This document shows positions 35,301 to 46,606 of a DNA stretch of 64,000 bases, in pieces. The translations under genes and the position numbers were made by a program. The stretch comes from Holothuria scabra (taxonomy: Eukaryota; Echinodermata; Holothuroidea; Aspidochirotida; Holothuriidae). The stretch's first letter is position 1. Every line of letters starts with the position of its first letter. The stretch covers positions 76,275,969 to 76,339,968 of the forward strand of contig CM074179.1 in NCBI GenBank assembly GCA_037179385.1. Reading direction: 5' to 3'. Below the pieces are notes generated by a model. The model did not search any database and had not been told where the DNA came from. It worked only from the letters and a program-made list of their open reading frames with translations.

Positions 35301-36604
35301 AGTGAACTCTAGCTAGAGGACATAGGCAGCATAGCTTCTGCCCAAAATATCTTCCTATACAGCACAAAATATGACATAAGATTTGTACAACTTCATATAC
35401 ATTTTTGATACTTGAAAACAAGTTTGGTTAATTAGCAAGTCGAATGTTCTAATTTGGATCTGCATCAGATCAGTCACGCTTGAGGGTAATCTTCATTGCT
35501 AGTGTTTCTTTCGTGATGGCAGTCGCGTTGCCACTGACACCAGGACACGTGTTTTGCAGGTTATATCCAGCGCCAAAGAGAAAAAAGGCATTTTTATTGT
35601 TTTCGGGTGGGGAAAAAGGGTATCGGAACGGTTACAAACAAAATCGCGTAAAAGACAAAGTTTTAAACATTTTCTCAAGACCTGCTTATACCTTACAACT
35701 AATCGTTTCTCGTACACCCTTAAAGGAGAAAAGAAATTACACTGTGTGATATGATTTAAAGAACTTTTGATCTCTAAAATTTGGCCAATTAGTTAATATT
35801 GAGGTAGGAGCTAGTGAATATCTTTCTGGGGAACCTTAATACTTGCCGTTAAATATTGCGGTTCCAATTCTGCCCATGTTTAAATACTGTCTTCCCTTAA
35901 GAAACCTGTGAAATATTTTGCTTACATAAAAGGTCTTCTTGAAAAATAACGAAGAGCCCTTTGGTTTCGATACTTTTAAAAATATAGTAATTCCTCTTTG
36001 CTACAGTATAAGCACATGATAAGCTGGACTCGAAAATTCGTTTTGGTGGCTATGCGCATGCGCACATCCTCCAAATCGATGAGATAAAAAACCAATCCCA
36101 CACGTAAAACCCATATTCCAAAGTTTGATTTTACAAGGAAATATGTTAAAATCATTCTTTTTAACCCATTAATATTATAAAAGGTATCTCAAATGAAGTT
36201 TTGCGCAGTGGAACGTGCCTAAATTGCCTTTCTGGAGTTTACAAAGATGCATTTTGATATGCCGCAGAGTAGGACTGAGACACCAATTTTCGTTCGACAT
36301 GGATAAACAAATAGTGGTACATGCACGTAGGGACGAAAAGAATGGAATAGTGTACGCTGAATTTGATTCGTTTATCCCACATCGTGTCCAACAATGCCAA
36401 TCGGAAACGAATTACCGAACAAGCTTATTTTTCTCAAGTCCTCCCGACCCTCTGGCAAAGGGCCGTTCGGCGAAACCAAACTTGATACTGCTTCCCGAAG
36501 AAGCTATTACGTCCACTGAAGGACAAAACTTAACGACCAACCTCGCGGCCTTCAGACCATTTTCATCATTGGTCTGTCATGTATGGCTCCATTCTTGACT
36601 GGAT
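32317..36604. other. Shared upstream region between the two genes, left part
   Basis: No gene recognised. Possible mobile-element traces: imperfect inverted ends near 32537-32733, and a short minus-strand frame at 32719-32943 with no identifiable product. A poly-A run is at 33126-33141. Regulatory sequences for both genes probably lie here, but none can be named. Confidence 0.4.
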
Positions 36605-36652
36605 GAAAAGAACAAATACTACACATGATCTTAGCCAAAAGGCCGAAGAAGC
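36605..36652 (-). pseudogene. U2 snRNA-derived fragment, antisense
   Basis: On the minus strand, GCTTCTTCGGCCTTTTGGCT and AAGATCATGTGTAGTATTTG TTCTTTTC follow the 5' end of U2 snRNA (nt 4 to about 49) with about four differences and one insertion. The GTGTAGTA branch-point recognition sequence is intact. Similarity stops before the Sm-site region, so this is a truncated retro-copy or the head of a U2-derived SINE, not a functional gene. Confidence 0.85.
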
Positions 36653-38290
36653 TTATTGTCTATGGAAGATATTTCATTGCAGACTTCACATGTGTTAGAA
36701 CTTTTAAGCTTCAAAGCTATTTAAGGTAGGCCACAACCAAAAAAGTACTGTATTTAAAGTGCGCCATCTAATAATGTTTTGTGTGTAACCTTTTTAATGT
36801 GTTTGTGTTGACATGTGTTTTTTTCCTTAGATTCATTTCCTTTCTTTCTTTCTCCTGGTCGTTGTTGTTGTTGTTGTTTTTAGCTAGTATCAGGTCCGGG
36901 ATACGGTCCAGAGCGTTTGGAAAATTTTTGCACTCCAATTGACAAACCGGATCGACGCCCCTGCTGTGTAACAACATTACAATAAACGTATTTACTTTTC
37001 GGTGACCTAAACTTTGTTAAATTTCCCATAACTTAAATAAGTCAAGAGAATGCCCCTTTTTGTCTTTTGAATCACAACAATGTAAATGAAGCGTAACTGG
37101 ATGGTGACGTCAGTCCCTTTTACAGTTCACAGCACTAATTTTCAAGTGTAGTTTAATGACCTAACATTGAGCCTCTTTTTCGATCTCTATTCCCAATTAT
37201 ATATATATATGAATGTCAATGCACGTCAAATCAAGCAATGGCTCTTAGAGCAATTTAAAACCAACCAAAGCGTTCACTAATTTTCGACATGGAAAAGGTT
37301 GACAAACAATGTATTTTGGGAATGGGTCAAAGGTGAATTTTACGTCTATCCTTGCTGCAGTTGTTTGCTTTTGCAGCATGTCGAATTTGTTCAATAATGT
37401 CACCTAAGTATGCATTGAATGTAGTGACCTAAATGCAGGGATATAAAAAAACTACGGGAAGACCAGTGTAGGTATGCTCATGCCCAACCCGGCAAATGAT
37501 GGTATCATGGTACATTTGACATTATGTCGGAGCCGTAAGTTTGAATTTTTTTTTAAATGATCTGTTTTAGAAATACGTTGCAGGCATCATAAAGTAACCA
37601 ATAACAACATCACCATTGCTTCACAAACGTGTCAAGCAAACAGGCCATGCTTTCAAATATAAGGGAGCTGCAATGCCCTCGCACTTCCACCAAAGTTTTG
37701 AAAAAGGAAAATAATGATAATAATTTAGACAAACGCACAAGTTGAGTCAAAACAGGTAAATGCAACGTGTTGGAATGTTCCTCCTAACTGGTTCTCTCTT
37801 TTATCCCTGTATAATATTAGTACAGGAATTTTGGACGCTATCTCCCTATTAGCCACGATAACGAATATTTCTTGAGGAAAAGAATGAGAAGATGGCACTC
37901 TAAGATCCACACATATACTTGTTGTAATGTGGTAGACAGGTACATCACGGTAGTGCAGAGTATCATATCATATCACTCTATATTACACTAACCTTTGCTT
38001 GGAATTTTCCGAGTTCGAGCTGCATTGAATACAAAGTGGTCAAATACCAAATGGCTGCATAGCCATAGGCAAATTAATTTTCTCAACAAAGGTATCTATA
38101 CTTTCACAAAGTTTGACTAGCTAAGCGTGACACAGAGAACCCGCATTTGCTATTTTTCATGCATCAAGTTGTTTATATGGATTGTAACTCGTAATAGTGA
38201 AAAGGGTGTTCTTAATTTCAGGGGATATTATTTTGTATTTTCTTTTTACAAATAGCTAAGCAGATCTAAGAAATATTACAGCCACCAGTA
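36653..38290. other. Shared upstream region, right part
   Basis: Proximal upstream sequence of gene 2 with no recognised gene. A short TA tract is at 37199-37211. No strong TATA box is seen. Confidence 0.4.
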
Positions 38291-38331
38291 AATCAGTTCT
38301 TTAGTGAACGGTTGAGAATTAAAAGCGTAAA
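38291..38331 (+). promoter_or_regulatory. Conserved 5' leader of gene 2
   Basis: AATCAGTTCTTTAGTGAACG, then GTTGAGAATTAAAAGCGTAA just before the ATG, matches the gene 1 leader block by block (TTAG-TGAAC, GAGA, AAAG-GTAAA). It supports the chosen start codon. Confidence 0.55.
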
Positions 38332-38422
38332 ATGAGACTTTGCCTGCAAATCCTAGTCACCACCTCACTAAATATTATCTTTGTTTGGATTTCAGTAACG
38401 GGAAATTGTAATTTGTCACAAT
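38332..38422 (+). CDS. Gene 2 exon 1: signal peptide
   Basis: ATG at 38332 opens MRLCLQILVTTSLNIIFVWI followed by SVTGNCNLSQ: a hydrophobic leader, four residues longer than in gene 1, with a likely cleavage after TG or near it. The donor is GTGAGT at 38423. An NLS sequon follows the cleavage region and is absent from gene 1. Confidence 0.85.
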
Positions 38423-41400
38423 GTGAGTAGCGTTTGATAATTTCTTTTCGTTCTGTTTATCGTTGATAATTATCGACTAATATTAAAAAAATGTAACCTC
38501 ACAGTGAGTGTTCAATTGTTTCCGATTTTATTAAGTTCAGTTTTGTCCAGGCATTGAATACCTTTGGCTTCATCTTAGCTAAAAAATCTTACCAACGTGA
38601 GACACATAGGCGTAGATATACAGTTCGAACAAGTGTACCTAGCAACAATGCGAGCAAATTACCCAGTACTTGGGTGAACACATGAGACCCAAAAGAGTAA
38701 CACGAGACGTTTTGTTGTGCAAATCCTAATCACTGCCTTGCTACATACTTGCCTTTGGTGGCTTTCGATAACCAAAAAAAAAAACATTTTGTCACATGAG
38801 TACATGATCGATACTTAATCTGATATTCTGCTATTGAAAAAACTTGAAAAAATACCAACATAGGTTTACTTGTCGGGCTGTAAATTGTGAGTATTTTGGA
38901 AAAGGTCAACAGCCACCGTTTTTATGTCAGTGGTGTGTACTTTCAGTTATTTTTGCATACCCTTTTCTTACTCAGGCCCAATTGTGTGTGCCGGAGCACC
39001 TTGTCCATCACCTGGTAGTTATAATCTTGATCCCACTGGTCCACCAACATCATGCCAGGAATTGATTATAGAGTCTCCGGGTTATCCAAATGGCTATCTA
39101 GACAACCAATGTGGCTGGAATTTCGACATCACCGGCAAAATTCGTATAAGTCTCGTTGTGACATTCCTCGACTTTGATGGTGAGACTGGTGACAACCTAC
39201 TCATAAATGGTATTAGAGGAAAAAATATGGTTACAGTCTTCAACGACGATGCCAACGGGGTGCCAGCAAACGGTCACGTAGAAGATCGCTTCGACACGTT
39301 CTCTGTGCAATTCATGCCATCTGCAAGACGTTTTGGTAGAAGAGGTTTCCGTATACGACTTATGTTCTCGGTGCGCGGTGAGTGCTATTTTTAATACATT
39401 ACAAGGCTGACTAAAAACAGTGGGTACATGGTAGGCCTACAAATTTGGGGGGGACAACCTACATTCAACCTGAAATATAATTCAATCTTTGGCGTTAGTT
39501 AACAGTAACGATTCTTTTAAAATGTGGAAAACGAATGAAACTCAACACTTATTGGAGTCGTATTTAAATGTGAAAGAGTGGAATATCACTTAATGTAAAG
39601 CGAAACCATTCTTTTATAAATATATAACACTAATTCGCTAAGTTGCCAATGCGGTTGTACGAGTGTGCAAGTTAACAAGTTGTTATACATTAAAAGTACT
39701 ATTAGCATTCCATGTGGTTGATAGGAATTACTTATAATGTTACATAGGCTTATTGGTAACGTACAGACACTTTTTATCTGAGTCTAGAGCTTCCAATGAA
39801 AGTTGGAAAACATTAATTTTTATTTTTGCTTCTGGTATAGTCTTCTGATTCATGTATAGGAACACAGATATTTCGTTTTGTTTTACTTTTGCTTCCGGTA
39901 GATTCCATCGATGCATGTACAGGAACACAGAATCTTGCTTTGTCTCAAGCATTTCCATCTGCGGCACTGAATTCCCCCCGTTTCCCAAATAGTTACCCGG
40001 AGATGTCCGAATGCTACTACACAATCACCAGTACTGCTGGCAATATTATTTTAGATTTCATTGGAATATTGCATTTCGGCCGCTTTGAAGATTTTGTGTA
40101 TATTTACGACAGTTCAAGTGAGACGGAGCCACAGCTTTTGCGCCTTATTACTGGGAATGTTTTGTCCCAATGGTCTGAAATCAAGACCAACACAAGTCGC
40201 ATTCAAATCGCCTTCCAAGATAACCTGTCAACGAGGAGAAACGGATTTTTCATAAGAGCCACGTTCGAGGGTGAGATATTATATATCCCTTAATTTTTTA
40301 CCTTTTACATTATTTTACCTATCAATGAGTGTAGCTGGTACTTTTCGAGCTACTTGTACGTCAACACCTATTTCACCCAATACAAACCAGTAACAGCGAA
40401 ATGATCACAGAAGAAGGAGAAAAAAAGGAGAGAAAATTCAACAACTTAATTACTATTTGAGTTCAATCTCTCCTGCAACACGGTTCACTGTAACGCGAAA
40501 CACGTGCAGGGTAATACTAATGTTAGAGCAGTCTCGGTCGGATGAATTGTTGAGAATGTGATAATCTCTCTGTTATGCTGGATGCATCTGCTGGATCTCT
40601 CTCTCTCTCTCTCTGTTTTTATCTCTCAGGGCCGTCACCAGCTTTTCAAAGGGGGTGCGTTTTGAAATTCGAGCATGTGAGTGTGGAAACTGTTGTGGAA
40701 GAGACCACGAAGTAGCAGAAGGGGTCGGTGGGCATGGAAGGGCATGGGAGGGGCCCCCTCCCATGGTAGGGGGCTTTGCAATTTACAAACTTAAAATGAT
40801 GCAATCCGGGGCATACCAAGAGAGGAAATTCAGGCGTAGGATTTACTGTTACTGGGAGGGTGATTGATAATTGTAATCAGGCCCCTTGAAAACACATATG
40901 AATGGTTAACTCACAAATAAATTTGACCCCGAACACAATTGCAACTGTATTAAGTATGAAACACAGTTCACAATTTAGTCGGTTTCTTATTTGGTTCATT
41001 CCTCCAATAATGAGTCTGTCAACGATTATGAACCAGTGTCCTGACGGGGACTATAATGTTAAAACTGTTTTACACTAAACACAACTTGGATGAAATGACT
41101 GATTACTTTTATAAGAAATACTGGCACCTGGGCTAGACTGTAACTAGGCCACAGTGTTGTACTGCCAAATTAATTCGCAAAGGATTCGGTAGCTACTTAG
41201 TTTTTAGATAGAGTTTAACGGCCCCGTTTCTACACTATTGGTTCAAGTCGAGCCGGGACATCACGCACAACGGCAGAGTCTTTGGTATGACTCGACCGGG
41301 GGAGCGAATCCGGGCCTTCCGCGTCAGTGGCGAAGCTAGGTATTTCGGTAAATGGTCTTCAGGGGCGCTTCGAAGGAGAAAATACCCTGGGCCTCAGACA

Positions 41401-44400
41401 CAGCTTTTCAGACACTCCAATTGATTTTCCGCAACTGGTAGAAGACTAATTTGAACTTTCTCCTCAGCAAGTATTTTTTATTAAAACATGTTCAAATTTT
41501 CTATCCATGGGCCTCCGAGGAAAAAAAATCGGGGGGGGGGGGAGGCAAACTTATTTTAGAGGGAAAAGCTCCGCGCCACCAAGATTTGGCGCGGAGCGCA
41601 AGAAAACTTTGTCCCCAAATGCCTCTAAGATCGCTTGAAATTACATTTCTAAAGCCTATTTACCACATAAGAATAGGTAAAACGCTGAGTAAATTGTTAA
41701 GAAATATTGGCGTAAATTTTTCTTTGTCTTTTTCTCTTTTTTTTTTTTTTTTTTTTAAGGTTTTTTATATTTTGCAGGGCAGGGCAAATTTCCCCTTGCT
41801 CTTATCTGCGGACTCGCATTTTTCTATCCCTCTGTTTCACATTCTAGTATGAAGGCAGTTTTTATATTTTGCGTGTTATTGTCAGGTCTCGATTTAAGAT
41901 TTCAATGTAATAATGGGCTACTTTGTGAAGATAAAGATAAAACCTGCTCAAGCTAAATGACAAGCAATCTTACAGATGGGAAAAATAATGGAATTAAATC
42001 AAGGATAGGTGTACATTTTGGCAACTGGAAATAAAGATAAGTACAAGACGAAACATTAATTGATGTAATTTACATCAGGTGACCACTCTGAAATATCCAT
42101 TAACTTAAGAAACATTTAAAGAAATAGCCAAGACAAGAGGTCTGCTAGGCTATAGATACCGAATTCGTAATAAATAAAAGTAGCCTTAACTCAAACTTTT
42201 TTTATGCAATTTTCTGACTTTTGAGACCACGGAAGTACAGCTATAAGCATTTTCATGGGATTATCGTGCAGTTTCAGAAATAGCCATTTAACATGAGAAT
42301 GGTCACTTGAAGAAAAGCAAAATGGATACTGCTCATTAAAGCTTTAAACCATTACCACTATGATAACAATTTTATTTTAATTTGATCTAAATGTTCTCTT
42401 CAAATGATTTTGAAAAATTTTGTTGAAGCTATTTGGTATCTCAATTAACTCTTTTAATTGTCTGGAGAGGGGTTCGTTCGCACCCTCGTATAACCAGGTG
42501 ATTAGAATGTTCCAGCCACGAGTACAAATGCGAACTGTTCGCAGCTGTGCTTAGTATCACGAGCCACACCGAACGAAGAAGAATATTCTGGAAGTTTAAA
42601 AAATGTAAACAAGTGAAGTTTCTCGACTATGCTGGGAAAAACCAAACCGACGCTAGCGGAAGCCTTCGTGGCAGGATCCAAGCTGGTATTCCAGACGAGT
42701 AACACACTCCCCTTGAAAAAGTTTTGGACTTCTTGGACAAAACTTTATTTACTCAAAATATATGCTACTCTACAACACTAACCTATATCGCATACATTGC
42801 ATGCAGTCCAGCATTCAATAGGAGGTATAGTCAAAGCGTAGAAGTCTTACAATATGATAATACATGAAAACAGTAATATGATTAATGCACAATTAAAAGG
42901 ACAAGTACCTCTCAGACTTGACTATACACTGGTGTGATTGACACAAATTTTAAACAAAAAATTCACAGTAAGGTACAATTTTTTGAACATATCATATAAA
43001 ACTATTGAAAAAGTGTTTTCATTGTGTCCTCCTTGACATCCTTAAACTTTGGCACTCTTAATTCAAAATGATGCCCTGACCTACTCTTAGGTACATTACT
43101 ACAGGATATTAGCCTTTAAGGAAATCCGTCATGGCTACCACAGTTTTCAGGGAAAAACTGCAGTTCTCAATTATAGTTCCAGACCACTGGTTTATTCCTC
43201 CTGTTAGCTGCTTAAATGAGCAGCAGATTTAATTACCATTCTGGTACAATAGAAGCCAAAACAACTTTTGGGTTCACATACAACTTACAAATCCTAAAAT
43301 AAGTGCGGGCAGAAAGGCAGTGGCGTAGCTACTGGGGGGGGGGGGAGGGGGCAAGTTGCCCCCCCCCGGAAAATAATTTGGGGAAATTGGGGAAATTTGA
43401 TGAATTTTCTTACTCTTACAAAAATTTCTCAAAATTTTTGTTAGAATAACAAATTCAGAGACATTTCTCATACATAATTCGTATTATCTGGAACAACTTA
43501 ACCCAAATTTGAGATTTCGTTAGTGTCGCATGAACCGGCCCTACTCGCGTTCCACAGAAATGTCCTCGGTTGTCTTGTATACGCGCTGTTTTTATGACCA
43601 GTGCATTCCATTGCACATGAAGCTGTTATTCAGGAATTTAACAACAGCTGATACAGTACAACTAACACTGAAAGGCTGTAATACCCGAACTTATCCCCTT
43701 GCATACAGTCTCTGCGTTGTACACTTTGGGAATTCGGTAAAAGGATGTGAAAACTGACAAGTTACTAACGTAGACCCCCCGAGTTTATTACATTGTCCTG
43801 CAAGCTAGTAGTAGCTATACCGATTTTACTCTGTGTACACAACGATGGATGGGGCTGAAACAATCCATGGCCAACGATTAACTCAAAGTTAGTCTAGAAA
43901 TTAGAATGAGCGGGATCCATTGGCATACTTAGATTTTGTTACTTAGCCTAATCCTTGGAGGCTTACAGGCTAGTTTGGGAATAAACTTTCTGCTCACCTG
44001 GGGTGTAAAAATAAACAGGTCCATGAGTATCTTGTAGCCTTCTTAACTTAACAGACTGCTGTTTAACAGGATATCCTGTGTGATCGAGCTATTATTAGGC
44101 CTCGTTTCAGTGGCGTACGAAGGGGGGGGGGGGGTTGGGCCATGGCCCCCTCACAGATGCCATTTTTTTTGTTCTTAAACATAAGTACTTAAACTTAAGT
44201 TATGAGGGCACCCAATTTTTCAAAATTTCTCAAACGAGAAGGATTGTCTCGGCAAGTACGTCCCTCAGTGATGCCATTTTTTAATTCCTACAAATAGGCA
44301 AATTCTATCAAATTCCAAGGGTAGAGTTTGTTTCCCACTGGCGGCATCGATAACAATAAAGACTACATGTTTAGATTCTCCTTATTAGCATGAATACGCT

Positions 44401-46556
44401 ATTTTTGACCATCTGAGGGGTCTGATTTTTCGAAATTTATTTTACGCTCCGCGCCAACTAATGGTGGCGCTCCGCTTAAATAATCTTTATGACAAAATAA
44501 CGTTTTGTGGCCAAGAAAAACCACAAATCCTATCAATCCTCCTTCATTTTGACTCCTAAAAGTGTGCAAATTTAATGACAAGTTTTAATTCGTAAGGTAG
44601 CATAAATGGCATAAGAATGCATGTAAAGACACGAAAGTTTCAGTTTTATCCTCATGATTCAACTTTTTACACTGTTTCTGTCAAAGTCGAAAATCTTGCA
44701 CCATTTTGCATCTAGGCTCCTTGAAAATGTCAAAAATTTCCGGACACCCCTCCCCTTAGACCAAAATGCATGCCACCCCCCCCCCCCCTCAGAGAAATCC
44801 TGGGTACGCCACTGCGTTAGTACATACAAATAAACCAGATATTGTTGACCAAAATAATATACTAAGAACTGTTATTTCCAATTGCTCTATGTTATACTTT
44901 AAGATTAAAAATGCAGGTAATATTACATAATGACATGGTAATGTTGTTATACTTGTAAATTTGCATTTTTTATATGAAATTCACGTTGACCGGGAAAAAT
45001 TTTGGGGAAATTTCATACCTTTGCCCCCCTGGAAAAAATCCTAGCTACGCCACTGCAAAAAGGTAATCAAACTGCAATTAAAAAGTGCACTAAAGAGCTT
45101 CATCCCCTTTCAGCTTATTCTGAGAAAAAGTGCTATCGATTGTCAACCTTCGTGGTCATTTTCAAATGCTTAAATGGACATATAATTAGTACTGAGAACA
45201 GTTCCTGACGGGCTTGTTTTAAGGGTATTTTTTCCGACATGTAAGGGACCTACACAGTCAATAAAGACTCTACTAAAAGGTTCTTCAAAAGCAGGAATTG
45301 GCTTCAAGAGTACAGCCGGAATACTCTGATTCGGATTCCCAATCATCCGACATGACTGACAAGTCCTACAAACACCAAACCGACGCCATAGGAAGAATTC
45401 GTTGCAGGGTCCAAGCTGGTATTCGGGGCGCGTAACAAGAAAATCAACGTTTATTCCAATGGGCACTTGGGCTCGTATTAACACTTTTGCGCCCTTGGGG
45501 TTATTAATATTAAACTAATAGCATTTAAACTTTCGAATGTAAAATTACGTTACCATTTGTTTGCGTATCCCTATATGAAAATGTGCTAAAAACGCGAAAG
45601 CGAAAAACATTTTAGCCGTTTCAAGCCTTTGATGTTTCAATTTATTCTCATAAAACAGCAAGATATAGAAGCCTACAGTGACCCAGTCGATTTGCCTTTC
45701 TTGCAAATGATGTACAAGGTTCACAAAGATCACAATGATTACAAAGCTCCGTGATACATTTGCTTTAACGTAAACATATACACAAGTTATTATATACCGG
45801 AGTAAGCCAAATTGTTGCACTTTCAGGGAAGGGGGCAATGTGACCTAATGATAGAACTACGTACTCCTTCGTAAAAAAAAAATCCATTTAAAACCATTTC
45901 ACTACCACCATTAATTTTTAGATATCTTTTTCTTTGGACACATGGTGTTGAAGGTCTTGAACTCCCCAAAGATCACGTCAAACCTTTTAATTACACTATT
46001 TACTTTACTTTTAAAGTTTCAATCACCCAATTTCCGTTTGTCGATGTGCCAGTTAAACTGGGGACTGGTGCCATCTCTACTTTTCTGTACAACAAACCTA
46101 TTAACTGACACCCCTTGCTCCATTTTGATCGTGTTCACCCATGCAAACTTAGACACGTAGCCAAGTGTTTGTAGCCAATGCCTACACGTAAAGCAAATCT
46201 GTTCAGACCCCACCGACTAAGAACACTCAGTTTCTTCTCTTACGGGCATTTTATTTTCAATGGCTACCCAATGCGCGTTTTTAAATATGGTGCTATTAAG
46301 GCTGTCTCTCTCCAACAGCAAGAACTTCTTTCCTATACAGTTAACACCACCATTACGCGGATCCCTCCCGTTTCGATTTAGTTATCCCGTGATTTTGAAC
46401 TTCCCCATCATCCCATTGAAAATGTCAAGGTCAGCCTCATTCCAAGCAATCTTTTTTAATTTTGTTTTTATTGAAGGACGCAGGGTGGGGGCACTTAATT
46501 GCATATTGAAACCCCGAGGTCTTTGTTTAGCCCGACCCCACAAAAAAGGGGCCGGG

Positions 46557-46606
<50 letters not shown>

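Noticed and set aside
36215..36598. 127-residue plus-strand open frame
   Set aside because: No recognisable motif, no counterpart elsewhere in the pair, and it abuts the U2-derived repeat in the opposite orientation.
36605..36652. Functional U2 snRNA gene
   Set aside because: Only the first 46 or so nucleotides are present. The Sm site and 3' stem-loops are missing.
40627..40870. CAGGGCCGTCACCAGC as a hAT-like left end
   Set aside because: No matching right end or target duplication was found within the next few hundred bases.
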